Below, one piece after another: positions 16,809 through 27,330 of a DNA stretch of 53,574 nt. The notes under the pieces are model-generated. The model did no database searches and was not told the DNA's origin. It saw nothing but the letters and a program-made list of their open reading frames with translations. The stretch covers positions 1 to 53,574 of the forward strand of contig JAGBAW010000036.1 of the NCBI GenBank assembly GCA_017938725.1. The letters run 5' to 3'. The translations under genes were made by a program, and so were the position numbers. Every line of letters begins with the position of its first letter. The stretch's first letter is position 1. Source of the stretch: Bacilli bacterium (GTDB taxonomy: Bacteria > Bacillota_I > Bacilli_A > RF39 > UBA660).

Positions 16809-18563
16809 ATGAAAGTAAATAAGTATAGAACAAATACCTGCGGTGAACTTACAATAAGCGATTTGAATAAAAAGGTAATATTATCAGGATTTGTTAATAC
16901 AATTAGAGACCATGGTGGAGTAATGTTTCTCGATTTAAGGGATCATGCAGGAATTACGCAAGTTGTAGTTCATGATGAAGAAATGCTTAAAGGAGTAAGT
17001 AAGGAAACTGTTATTAAAGTAGAAGGTAAAGTTATTAGAAGAGATGAAGAAACAATAAATTCTAAACTACCTACAGGTGAAATAGAAATAATGTGTAAAA
17101 CATTAGAAATTTTATCACCTAAAGCACAAACTTTACCATTTGAAATAGATGGTATTAATGAAGTAAATGAAGAAGTGAGACTAAAATATAGATATTTAGA
17201 TATGAGAAGTAAAAAAATATCAAATAATATAAAACTTAGAAGTGATGTGCTTCATTATTTAAGAAATAAAATGTATGATTTAGGATTTACAGAAGTTCAA
17301 ACACCAATTCTTACAGTATCATCACCAGAAGGAGCAAGAGACTTTGTAGTTCCATCTAGAAAGTTTAAAGGTAAATTCTATGCACTTCCACAAGCACCAC
17401 AAATATATAAAGAGTTATTAATGGTTGGTGGAGTAGATAAATATTTCCAAGTCGCACCATGTTTTAGAGATGAAGATTCAAGAAAAGATAGAACACTAGA
17501 ATTTTATCAGTTAGATATGGAAATGAGTTATGTTACAGAAGAAGATGTTTTAGAAGTTGGTGAAGAAATATTCTATGATGTATTTACTAACTTTAGTAAT
17601 AAAGAAGTATCAGATAGACCATTTAGAAGAATATCATATAAAGAGGCAATGGATAGCTATGGAACAGATAAACCAGATTTACGTAATCCACTTATTATTA
17701 AAGATGCATCAGAAGTACTTAAAGAAACTACATTTAATCCATTTAAGAAAAGTATTATTAAAGTAATAGTAGTAGATGAAATTGGAACTAAACCAAATAG
17801 TTGGTTTAATGAAGTAGTAGAATATGCATCAAGTATTGGTATGCCAGGAATTGGATATATAACACTTATGGAAGATGGAAGTTTAAAAGGACCTATTGAT
17901 AAATTCTTAAGTGATGAAGAAAGAGGATCTTTAATAAAAGAATTTAATATGAAGACAAATAGTGTAATGTTCTTTATTGCAAATAAAAAATTATCACATG
18001 CAAGAAAATTCGCAGGTCTTATTCGTGATGAGTTAGGAAGAAAACTAGAATTAATAGATAATAATAAATTAGAACTTTGTATAGTAAAAGATTTCCCAAT
18101 GTTTGAACTTGATGAAAAAACAAATAAATACGAATTTTGTCATAATCCATTTTCACTTCCTCATAATGGAATAAAAGAGTATGAAAAAGAAAATTTAGAT
18201 GATATACTTGCATATCAATTTGACTTTGTATGTAATGGTAATGAAATGGCATCAGGTGCAATAAGAAATACTGATTTAGATTCACTTGTTAAAGGATTTG
18301 AGATAGTAGGTTATACTAAAGAGGATGTAGAAAAGAGATTTAATAGCTTATTTACTGCATTTAAATATGGTGTACCACCTCATGGAGGTATGGCTCCTGG
18401 AATAGATAGAATACTTATGCTTATAAATGATGAACCAAATTTAAGAGAAGTTCAAGCATTCCCAGCAAATGCATCAGGTGCTGATCAAATGATGGGATCA
18501 CCAAGCACTTTAGATGATGAACAATTAGAAGAACTTGGAATACAAATAATAAAGGAGGATTAA
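16809..18563 (+). CDS. aspS: aspartyl-tRNA synthetase, probably non-discriminating
   Basis: 584 residues, the bacterial type: N-terminal OB-fold anticodon domain (about 1-105), class II catalytic core with motif 2 FRDEDSRKDRTLEFYQLDMEMSY, an inserted GAD domain (about 280-410), and motif 3 GGMAPGIDRILML. It charges tRNA-Asp. Because it is co-transcribed with gatCAB and controlled by an Asn-type T-box, it probably also misacylates tRNA-Asn with Asp for amidation; this is inference. RBS AAGGGAGGAAAG. Confidence 0.95.
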   Translation: MKVNKYRTNTCGELTISDLNKKVILSGFVNTIRDHGGVMFLDLRDHAGITQVVVHDEEMLKGVSKETVIKVEGKVIRRDEETINSKLPTGEIEIMCKTLEILSPKAQTLPFEIDGINEVNEEVRLKYRYLDMRSKKISNNIKLRSDVLHYLRNKMYDLGFTEVQTPILTVSSPEGARDFVVPSRKFKGKFYALPQAPQIYKELLMVGGVDKYFQVAPCFRDEDSRKDRTLEFYQLDMEMSYVTEEDVLEVGEEIFYDVFTNFSNKEVSDRPFRRISYKEAMDSYGTDKPDLRNPLIIKDASEVLKETTFNPFKKSIIKVIVVDEIGTKPNSWFNEVVEYASSIGMPGIGYITLMEDGSLKGPIDKFLSDEERGSLIKEFNMKTNSVMFFIANKKLSHARKFAGLIRDELGRKLELIDNNKLELCIVKDFPMFELDEKTNKYEFCHNPFSLPHNGIKEYEKENLDDILAYQFDFVCNGNEMASGAIRNTDLDSLVKGFEIVGYTKEDVEKRFNSLFTAFKYGVPPHGGMAPGIDRILMLINDEPNLREVQAFPANASGADQMMGSPSTLDDEQLEELGIQIIKED

Positions 18564-18564
18564 T

Positions 18565-18867
18565 ATGGATAAAAAATTTACAAAAGAAATGGTAGATGAA
18601 TATGCAGATAAATTATTAATTGGATTAACTGATGAAGAAAATAAAATGGTTTTAGACGAATTTGAAATTATTGATGAAACAATTAATACCATAAACGAAA
18701 TAGAAGGAATAGAAAAAATCGAACCTATGACACATACTTTAGATGATTTTGAGTATGAACTTAGAGAAGATATAGTAGAAGAATCAATTCCAATTGAAGA
18801 ATTACTTTCAAACTGTGATGTACATAGTGCTAGAGAAGTAGAAGTTCCAAAGGTGGTGGGAGAATAA
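18565..18867 (+). CDS. gatC: Asp/Glu-tRNA amidotransferase subunit C
   Basis: 100 residues with the GatC pattern: an N-terminal helix (VDEYADKLLIGLTDEENKM), a linker with MTHT, and a C-terminal LREDIVEESI..LLSN motif. GatC bridges GatA and GatB. It starts 1 bp after aspS, with RBS AAGGAGG, and overlaps gatA by 1 bp. Confidence 0.9.
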   Translation: MDKKFTKEMVDEYADKLLIGLTDEENKMVLDEFEIIDETINTINEIEGIEKIEPMTHTLDDFEYELREDIVEESIPIEELLSNCDVHSAREVEVPKVVGE

Positions 18868-20330
18868 TGAAATATATGAATAAATCAATAGAAGAATTAC
18901 ATACCTTATTAAAAGAAGGTAAAGTAACTTCAAAAGAATTAATAGATGAATCTTTAAGATTATCCCATAAACTCCAAGATGAATGTAATGCATTTGTAAC
19001 AATAATTGATGATGCTAAGGAGACTGAAGTAACTGATAACTTACTATCTGGAATACCTTTTGGTTGTAAGGATAATTATTCAACAAAGGGAATTCTTTCT
19101 ACAGGTAGTAGTAATACCCTAAAAGATTATGTACCATTTTTTGACGCTACTGCATACGAAAAATTAAAAAATGCAGGTGCAGTAATGGTAAATAAAACAG
19201 TTATGGATGAATTTGGTATGGGTGGTACAGGTACAACAGGTCATACAGGAATAGTTAGAAATCCTTGGGATAAAACAAGAATGTGTGCAGGATCTTCAGC
19301 AGGATCTGCTTGTGCAGTTGCAGCAGGTGTTTATCCATATGCAACAGGATCTGATACGGGAGATTCTATTAGAAAACCAGCTGCATATTGTGGAATTGTT
19401 GGATATAAACCAACATATGGAATGATAAGTAGATATGGATTATTTCCATTTGCTTCATCACTTGATCATTTAGGTGTACTTACAAGAAATGTTAAAGATG
19501 CTGCTATTGTTGTAGATAATATGAAGGGTATAGATAAAAATGATATGACTTCATGGGATTCATCTAATATTAACTTAAATAAATCACTAACGGGTAAAGT
19601 AACAGGTAAAAAACTTTGTTATGTAAAAGAATTATGTGATATATCTAATTACGAAAATCCAACCGAAGAATTAAAAATGCATTTAGCTAACTTTATGGAA
19701 ACAGTTGAAAAATGTAAAGAAATAGGTATGGAAGTTACAGAAGTATCAGTTGATCAAACACTTTTAAATGCATCTCCAGCCGTATATGTGGTTATATCAT
19801 GCGCAGAAGCAACTTCTAATATGTCTAATTTAACAGGTATAGTATTTGGACCAAGAAGTGAAGAAAATAATTATATTTCCATGATGAAAGATTATAGAAC
19901 TAAAGGATTCTCTCCGCTTATCAAAAGAAGATTTGTAATAGGTTCATATGTTCTTGAAGCTAAAAACCAAGAAAGATATTTTAGAAATGCACAAAGAGTA
20001 AGAAGATTACTTGTTGACAAATGGAAAAGTTTATTTAAAGAATATGATGCAGTAATTCTTCCAGTAGGAGTAGGACCTGCTAAACATTTAGATGGTTCTA
20101 AAGATATTTTATCTAAAGGTACTGCAGCTTTAGATGAACACTTACAGATAGGTAATTATGGTGGATTTCCATCAATAACTATTCCAAATGGGTTTATTGA
20201 TAATTTACCAGTTGGTGTAAATATTACTGGTAACTGCTATGATGATGCAAATGTACTTAATATTGCATATGCATTAGAAAGTGTTATGCCATATAAAAAT
20301 CAAATCGCAGGAGGTATTAATAATGACTAA
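18867..20330 (+). CDS. gatA: Asp/Glu-tRNA amidotransferase subunit A
   Basis: 487 residues, amidase-signature enzyme that releases ammonia from glutamine for tRNA amidation. The catalytic Lys is in GCKDNYSTKG, the cis-Ser in GSSAGSACAVAAG, and the nucleophile Ser in GSDTGDSIRKPAA. In most GatA proteins that last motif is DTGGSIR, so a Gly of the oxyanion loop is Asp here; the signature GSSGGS also reads GSSAGS. The rest (GIVGYKPTYGMISRYG) is well conserved, so the enzyme is likely active. Its 3' end overlaps gatB by 8 bp. Confidence 0.95.
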   Translation: MKYMNKSIEELHTLLKEGKVTSKELIDESLRLSHKLQDECNAFVTIIDDAKETEVTDNLLSGIPFGCKDNYSTKGILSTGSSNTLKDYVPFFDATAYEKLKNAGAVMVNKTVMDEFGMGGTGTTGHTGIVRNPWDKTRMCAGSSAGSACAVAAGVYPYATGSDTGDSIRKPAAYCGIVGYKPTYGMISRYGLFPFASSLDHLGVLTRNVKDAAIVVDNMKGIDKNDMTSWDSSNINLNKSLTGKVTGKKLCYVKELCDISNYENPTEELKMHLANFMETVEKCKEIGMEVTEVSVDQTLLNASPAVYVVISCAEATSNMSNLTGIVFGPRSEENNYISMMKDYRTKGFSPLIKRRFVIGSYVLEAKNQERYFRNAQRVRRLLVDKWKSLFKEYDAVILPVGVGPAKHLDGSKDILSKGTAALDEHLQIGNYGGFPSITIPNGFIDNLPVGVNITGNCYDDANVLNIAYALESVMPYKNQIAGGINND

Positions 20331-21792
20331 ATATTTAGCTAAAATAGGTCTTGAAATGCACTGTGAAGTAAGTGAAACAAAATCAAAAGTATTTTCATCT
20401 TCAAGAAATGAATACTCATCAACTCCAAACTGCAATGTAAGACCATATGATATGGGATTTCCTGGGGTGCTTCCAGTAGTAAATAAAGAAGCAGTTAAAA
20501 TGGCATTAAAGGCTAGTATTGTACTTAATTGTTCACAGCCAAAATATATGTATTTTGAAAGAAAAAACTATTACTATCCTGATATGCCAAAAAACTATCA
20601 AATTACACAAGAAACAAAACCAATTCCAGTTGGAATTTATGGTCATGTAGAATATGAATGTAATGGTGAGGAAAAAACTATCAGAATAAATAATTTACAC
20701 TTAGAAGAAGATGCTGCTTCGCAAAATCATTTATATGATACATCATCAATAGATTATAATAGGGCAGGTGTTCCTCTTTTGGAACTTGTAACAGAACCAG
20801 ATTTTCATTCTGCAGATGAAGCAGTTGCATTCTTAGAACATATGCGCTCGGTATATCAGTATTTAGATATATCTGAAGCAGATAGTAAAAAAGGGCAACT
20901 TAGATGTGATGTAAATGTATCTATAATGGATGCATCATTAGATGAGAATGATCCTAGCAATTGGGGAACAAAAGTTGAAATGAAAAATGTTAATTCTTTT
21001 GGTGGAGTGAGAGATGCAATTAATTATGAAATTAAAAGACAAACTAAAGCAAAAGAAAATGGGACATATGATACTGATGTTATACAACAAACACGTAGGT
21101 GGGATGAAGAATCAGGTACTACAATTGCTATGAGAAGCAAGGTAAATGCGGTTGACTATAGATATTTTGTAGATCCTAATATTCCAAAATATAAAATTTC
21201 AAATGAATGGCTAGAAGAAATTAGAGAAGAAATTCCAGTGCTTGCATATGATCGCAAGAAGAAGTATATGAGTGAATATGGTCTTAATGATTTTGATTCT
21301 GGAATACTTGTAAAAGATAAACAAATTAGTGATTATTTTGAAAAAGTTGTAGCTCTTGGAACTGATCCAAAAAGCGCAGCAAACTGGGTAAATGGTATGG
21401 TTTTAAGTTATTTAAATTATAATGAGATAACTATAAAAGATTTCTATTTAACAGAAGAAATGTTAAAGGAGTTAATTGATTTAATTGATTCAAAAACTAT
21501 TTCAAGTAAACAGGGAAAAGATGTATTCTATAAATGTATAGAGGATAAAAAAACACCTAAGCAAGTAGTAAAAGATGAAGGAATGATGCAAATAACTGAT
21601 ACAAGTGAAATTGAAAATGTTATTGATGGGGTAATTAATGAAAATCTAGAGCAAGCTAAAACATTTGATCCTACAAATCCGAGAATACTTGATTATTTTG
21701 TGGGTCAGGTAATGAAGAAAACTAAAGGTAAAGCAAATCCCGCTATGAGTAGAGAGATGTTATTTAAAAAATTAGAAGATTTAGTTAAATAA
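20323..21792 (+). CDS. gatB: Asp/Glu-tRNA amidotransferase subunit B
   Basis: 489 residues. It activates the Asp- or Glu-tRNA side chain by phosphorylation before amidation. It carries GLEMHCEVSETKSKVFSS, NYYYPDMPKNYQITQ, LEEDAA and DYNRAGVPLLELVTEPD, followed by the helical and YqeY-like tail domains (about 300-489). ATG 20323 follows GGAGG; the frame is open further upstream, but only as overlap with gatA. It completes the AspRS-GatCAB transamidation operon. Confidence 0.96.
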   Translation: MTKYLAKIGLEMHCEVSETKSKVFSSSRNEYSSTPNCNVRPYDMGFPGVLPVVNKEAVKMALKASIVLNCSQPKYMYFERKNYYYPDMPKNYQITQETKPIPVGIYGHVEYECNGEEKTIRINNLHLEEDAASQNHLYDTSSIDYNRAGVPLLELVTEPDFHSADEAVAFLEHMRSVYQYLDISEADSKKGQLRCDVNVSIMDASLDENDPSNWGTKVEMKNVNSFGGVRDAINYEIKRQTKAKENGTYDTDVIQQTRRWDEESGTTIAMRSKVNAVDYRYFVDPNIPKYKISNEWLEEIREEIPVLAYDRKKKYMSEYGLNDFDSGILVKDKQISDYFEKVVALGTDPKSAANWVNGMVLSYLNYNEITIKDFYLTEEMLKELIDLIDSKTISSKQGKDVFYKCIEDKKTPKQVVKDEGMMQITDTSEIENVIDGVINENLEQAKTFDPTNPRILDYFVGQVMKKTKGKANPAMSREMLFKKLEDLVK

Positions 21793-21816
21793 AAAAACAT
21801 TATTTTATGTTTTTTT
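21791..21816 (+). terminator. gatB terminator
   Basis: AAAAAACAT / ATGTTTTTT hairpin with a T-tract right after the gatB stop. Confidence 0.75.
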
Positions 21817-21863
21817 ATTTAATTTTAAATATTTGTGTGATATTATATATACTAGGTGGTAGT

Positions 21864-22817
21864 GTGGAAAATACAAATAAGAAAAGTGTAGTAATTATAA
21901 AAGTATTAATAGTTTTTCTTTTTGTTATTTTTTTGTTTTTATTATATATAAATATAAGAAATATATATAATAATGTGGCATTTTACCTAATTAATGAAAG
22001 TACTATCAATTTAGGATTAAATTCTAATTATCAAGAACCAGGATTTGTTGCTGTTATGAATGGCAGAAATATAAAAGACAAGGTACAAATTAAATCTAAT
22101 GTTGATACAAGTAAATATGGCACCTACGAAATTAGCTATATATTAGAATTTAAAATGTTAGCAATAAAAAAAGAATTAAAAAGAAAAGTCATCGTTAAAG
22201 ATTTAGTAAAACCAGAATTAAATGTACAAAGTGAAGATGAAATTTATTTATTTTTAAATGAGGAGTATGATATGCCTGCGTTTAATGCGCTAGATAATAT
22301 AGATGGGGATATTACAGATAAGGTTGAAATTGACTCAAACATTGATATAACTCAGGTAGGAACATATAATATTACTTATTCTGTTATAGACTCTAGTAAT
22401 AATGAAGTCAAGAAAAATATAAAAGTAATTGTAGATCGCAAGGATAAACTATCATACTTGCAAGTTAATATTTCTGAACAAAAATTATATTATTATGAAA
22501 AAAATAAACTAGTATTAAGTACAAATATAGTAACTGGAATGAAAGGAATATCTGAAACTCCAACTGGTACATATAGTGTACTTAGGAAAAATAGGAATGT
22601 TACTTTAAGAGGTGCAGATTATGAGAGCTTTGTAAATTACTGGATAGCATTTAAAGGTAATGCTTATGGATTTCATGATGCATCATGGAGAAGTAATTTC
22701 GGAGGTAATATATATAGGTATAATGGTAGTCATGGATGTGTAAATATGCCATATTATAAAGTACAACAATTATATAATATGATAGAGGTTGGGACACCAG
22801 TATATATAAATTATTAA
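21864..22817 (+). CDS. L,D-transpeptidase with two Ig-like domains
   Basis: About 317 residues from a GTG start at 21864 (RBS AGGTGG). One N-terminal transmembrane segment (about 10-30) anchors it outside. Two DUF5011-like Ig domains follow (about 40-115 and 120-195; INLGLNSNY and IYLFLNEEYDMP with the DNIDGDIT turn). The C-terminal YkuD domain has HDASW and the catalytic SHGCVNMP. Such enzymes make 3-3 peptidoglycan crosslinks or attach proteins to the wall. The longer in-frame start at 21807 falls in the gatB terminator and is rejected. Confidence 0.9.
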   Translation: MENTNKKSVVIIKVLIVFLFVIFLFLLYINIRNIYNNVAFYLINESTINLGLNSNYQEPGFVAVMNGRNIKDKVQIKSNVDTSKYGTYEISYILEFKMLAIKKELKRKVIVKDLVKPELNVQSEDEIYLFLNEEYDMPAFNALDNIDGDITDKVEIDSNIDITQVGTYNITYSVIDSSNNEVKKNIKVIVDRKDKLSYLQVNISEQKLYYYEKNKLVLSTNIVTGMKGISETPTGTYSVLRKNRNVTLRGADYESFVNYWIAFKGNAYGFHDASWRSNFGGNIYRYNGSHGCVNMPYYKVQQLYNMIEVGTPVYINY

Positions 22818-22822
22818 ATAAT

Positions 22823-22847
22823 TTAAGATTTCTTGTTTGAAATCTTT
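22823..22847 (+). terminator. L,D-transpeptidase terminator
   Basis: AAGATTTC / GAAATCTT stem, six-base loop, T-tract. Confidence 0.8.
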
Positions 22848-22872
22848 TTCTTTTGTGTTATAATTTATTCAT

Positions 22873-22958
22873 GCGAGAGTGGCGGAATTGGTAGACGCGA
22901 AGGTCTCAAACACCTTTAACCTTTGGTTGTGTGGGTTCAAGTCCCATCTCTCGCACCA
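22873..22958 (+). tRNA. tRNA-Leu(CAA)
   Basis: A class II tRNA with acceptor GCGAGAG / CTCTCGC, anticodon loop CTCAAAC (anticodon CAA), a long variable arm, and encoded CCA at 22956-22958. It is the boundary between the chromosomal block and the accessory region to its right. Confidence 0.96.
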
Positions 22959-23000
22959 TAGAGGAATCTGGTTGGACATGTGTCTGGCTTTTAAATAAAT

Positions 23001-23030
23001 ATCAATTCTAGAAATGGAATTGATTTTTTT
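23001..23030 (+). terminator. terminator after tRNA-Leu
   Basis: ATCAATTC / GAATTGAT with a loop containing AGAAATG, then seven T. A hairpin of the same design precedes the paralog at 53450. Confidence 0.8.
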
Positions 23031-23054
23031 GTTTATTAAGAAAGGGATGAATTT

Positions 23055-23327
23055 ATGGTAAGAGTAATAACACAAGAAATTGAAATTGAAGAATCTTTAA
23101 AGAAAAAGATAGAGTTTATATGTAGTTTTTGTAATACTACACCAATAATAGAAAATGGAAGCTTAAGAATAATAGAAAGAACTAATCTAGCATATGTAGA
23201 GCCACATAGAATAATAATAAAAGGAATTAACTTTCTAGCATTTAATTACGAAACAAGTATATATATAGAAAGTTTAGAATATAAAATATCAATTAGTGAT
23301 TTAGAATCTTATATAAAAAGTATTTAA
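23055..23327 (+). CDS. hypothetical small protein, paralog of the gene at 53450
   Basis: 90 residues. The N-terminus (MVRVITQEIEIEESLKKKIE, then a CNTTPIIENG segment) aligns with the protein starting at 53450 (EELPIEESLRKKLE, then KTTPTIINGN). The C-terminal half is beta-rich with YIESLEYKISISDLESYI. No family is recognised. RBS AAAGGGATG. No separate promoter is seen between the tRNA terminator and the start, so it may depend on read-through from tRNA-Leu. Confidence 0.65.
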   Translation: MVRVITQEIEIEESLKKKIEFICSFCNTTPIIENGSLRIIERTNLAYVEPHRIIIKGINFLAFNYETSIYIESLEYKISISDLESYIKSI

Positions 23328-23364
23328 TCGATTTTATCAATTCCATTCAATTTATACGAAAGTA

Positions 23365-23393
23365 TTGACTTTTGATAACTTAATGATTATTAT
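23365..23393 (+). promoter_or_regulatory. promoter of the recombinase leader
   Basis: TTGACT (23365-23370), 17 bp, TATTAT (23388-23393). Confidence 0.65.
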
Positions 23394-23449
23394 ATATAAC
23401 CAATAAATGACAAAGAGACACCGTCTTTATTAGAAAGAGAGGTACATCT

Positions 23450-25454
<2,005 letters not shown>

Positions 25455-25569
25455 TAATAGAAAATGTTTTAAATAAAATATTTTCTACAATCATTTATTA
25501 ATTTATATAGTATATAAATTTAAATGATTTATAAATTATCGTGGTTCGTTTTGTTCTGCAAAGAATGAA

Positions 25570-25680
25570 AGAAGCGATAGATAATTTCGGTTTCTAAGGT
25601 ATGACCTTAGCTTCCATATCTTGTTCATGACAAGATATATAGGAAGTTATGAATTATGTCTTTATCGATTTTATCGCTAA
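25570..25680 (+). other. candidate oriT upstream of the relaxase gene
   Basis: The 254-bp gap between recombinase and relaxase holds nested dyads: CTAAGG / CCTTAG (25594-25610), then ATATCTTGT-TCATG-ACAAGATAT (25616-25638) closed by TTCC / GGAA, and an outer AGCGATA / TATCGCT pair. MobV relaxases nick at an inverted-repeat oriT just upstream of their own gene. The nic position cannot be read. Confidence 0.45.
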
Positions 25681-25708
25681 AAAACAAATTCTTATTTAGG
25701 GGGAATAT

Positions 25709-26998
25709 ATGGAAGAACTATCTTATTCATTTCATTTAAGTAATGATAAAAATAAAACTATTAAAGCAAAACAAGAAGCATTAAATTCGCCATCAGGAAC
25801 TACATCAAAGAATAATAATGCTATTCAAAATATAAAACATTTGGGAAAAGTAAATCATCATAATTTAAGGCAATATGATAATAAAACTGAACTTATTACT
25901 ACTATTAAAGGAAGTAATGATATTATCAAAGATGTTAAAGATTTATATTTAGATTTATTTGATGAAGCAAGAATAAATTATAATAATAAACAAGTTAGAG
26001 ATGATAGAAAAATAGAAGATTATTTTTATAAAATATCTAATGATGATAAACATGATCTTGCATGTGAAATAATTATTGAAATTGGTAATATGGCTTATTG
26101 GGAAGATAAATCATTAGAAGAAAAATATAAAATGACAGAAGTATTTGAAAATCAATTAAAGGATTTAAAAGAAATAGTTCCAGACTTTTATATAGCAAAT
26201 GCCACAATACATTTTGATGAAAATTCTCCACATATGCATATAGTTGGAGTTCCAGTAAAAGAAAATTGTAAAACTGGTATGGAAAGACAAGTTGGTAAAA
26301 CTTCTATATTTACCAAAGACTCATTAGTAGTTATTCAAGATAAAATGAGAAGTAAATGTATTGAAGAATTTAATATAGCATATTCAAAAGATAGTAAATT
26401 AAAGAAAAAAGAAAAAGGTAAAAATAGAGATTATTCTGCATATGAAAGATTAAAGTTTAATGAGAAAGCAGAAAAGTTAAAACAAGAATTAAATGAATTA
26501 AGAGAAGATGTTTCTGAATTAAAAGATAATAAACAAAAAATAAATGAAGAAATTATTGATTTAAATAACGATAAAGAAGATATAAAAAAAGAAATAGATC
26601 AAAAGAAAAAAGTCAATAATAAAATTGTTCTTAAACCTAAAAACAAAATGCAAGATCAAATAGATAAATTAACTGAAGAAAATAATCATTTAAAATGGGA
26701 AAATAAATACATAAAAGAAAAATATAATGAATTAGAAGAAAAAACAAACTATTTAATTTCTCACTTAAAGAAAGTTTTAAAAAAACTTCCAGAGTTTATA
26801 CAAAATATAGTTGATAAAATGTTTGACAAAAATTATAGTTTATTTTCATTTAAACAGGATTATGATCCAGATGAGTATGATAAAAGAGAAAGAGAAAAAT
26901 TAAGAAAAAAAGAACAAGAAAGAAAACAACAATATTCAAATGATTATTATTATGATGAAGAATTAGAAAAGGATAATGATGATGGTATGAAAATTTAA
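25709..26998 (+). CDS. MobV/Pre-type relaxase
   Basis: 429 residues. The signature metal-binding motif is NATIHFDENSPHMHIVGVP (HxDExxPHxH). The N-terminal KHLGKVNHHNLRQYD segment matches the conserved first motif of the Pre/MobV family. The C-terminal 200 residues form a long Lys/Glu-rich coiled coil. It would nick and pilot the element during transfer by a helper conjugation system; no type IV secretion genes are in the window. RBS TTAGGGGGA. Confidence 0.9.
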   Translation: MEELSYSFHLSNDKNKTIKAKQEALNSPSGTTSKNNNAIQNIKHLGKVNHHNLRQYDNKTELITTIKGSNDIIKDVKDLYLDLFDEARINYNNKQVRDDRKIEDYFYKISNDDKHDLACEIIIEIGNMAYWEDKSLEEKYKMTEVFENQLKDLKEIVPDFYIANATIHFDENSPHMHIVGVPVKENCKTGMERQVGKTSIFTKDSLVVIQDKMRSKCIEEFNIAYSKDSKLKKKEKGKNRDYSAYERLKFNEKAEKLKQELNELREDVSELKDNKQKINEEIIDLNNDKEDIKKEIDQKKKVNNKIVLKPKNKMQDQIDKLTEENNHLKWENKYIKEKYNELEEKTNYLISHLKKVLKKLPEFIQNIVDKMFDKNYSLFSFKQDYDPDEYDKREREKLRKKEQERKQQYSNDYYYDEELEKDNDDGMKI

Positions 26999-27021
26999 TA
27001 AATATAATTTATAAAAAAGTA

Positions 27022-27049
27022 TTGACAAACATAATGTTTCATGTATAAT
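27022..27049 (+). promoter_or_regulatory. promoter of the RiPP cluster
   Basis: TTGACA (27022-27027), 16 bp, TATAAT (27044-27049). The spacer contains a perfect dyad AAACAT-A-ATGTTT, a possible repressor site. Confidence 0.75.
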
Positions 27050-27078
27050 AATTGACAATTATATAGGAAAGATAGCCT

Positions 27079-27131
27079 CATATTATGAGATTAAAATATT
27101 GATTTAGGGTATAAAATCATAATATGATTTT
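27079..27131 (+). promoter_or_regulatory. leader RNA with two competing hairpins
   Basis: CATATTATGA (27079-27088) can pair with TCATAATATG (27117-27126). The latter segment can instead fold on itself as AAAATCAT-AAT-ATGATTTT (27113-27131). The two structures exclude one another, which suggests a conformational control of the precursor peptide mRNA. The inducer is unknown. Confidence 0.5.
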
Positions 27132-27165
27132 ATATATAGATGAAGAAAGGGAAGAGGTGTTTATT

Positions 27166-27258
27166 ATGAAAAAAGTAAATCCTACAATCACTGTTGTAAC
27201 TAAAAAAAATAACAACGGTGTATCTTATATGGCTGTTGGTGTTTGTCACTGCAACTAG
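27166..27258 (+). CDS. putative RiPP precursor peptide
   Basis: 30 residues: MKKVNPTITVVTKKNNNG, then VSYMAVGVCHCN at the C-terminus. RBS AGAGGTG. It is the first gene after the promoter and is followed by a strong terminator and then a radical SAM/SPASM gene with a PqqD-like N-terminus, the usual place for a precursor. A short polar leader and a small Gly/Val/Cys core with a C-H-C motif fit thioether- or C-C-crosslinked peptides. No known precursor family is recognised. A regulatory leader peptide is the main alternative. Confidence 0.65.
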   Translation: MKKVNPTITVVTKKNNNGVSYMAVGVCHCN

Positions 27259-27272
27259 TAAGATATCTTTCT

Positions 27273-27307
27273 ATTGCATTGGCAAATAGTGCCAATGCAA
27301 TTTTTTT
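27273..27307 (+). terminator. terminator between precursor and maturation genes
   Basis: A perfect 12-bp stem ATTGCATTGGCA / TGCCAATGCAAT, loop AATAG, then seven T. Partial read-through would give much more precursor mRNA than enzyme mRNA, as in many RiPP clusters. Confidence 0.92.
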
Positions 27308-27330
27308 AAAAAGAAAGGGGCAAAAAAATC

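Noticed and set aside
22950-22958. tRNA-Leu 3' end as the att site of the recombinase-MobV element
   Set aside because: The recombinase is of the serine type, which does not use tRNA ends in the usual way, and no long direct repeat of the tRNA end is found downstream, only octamers.
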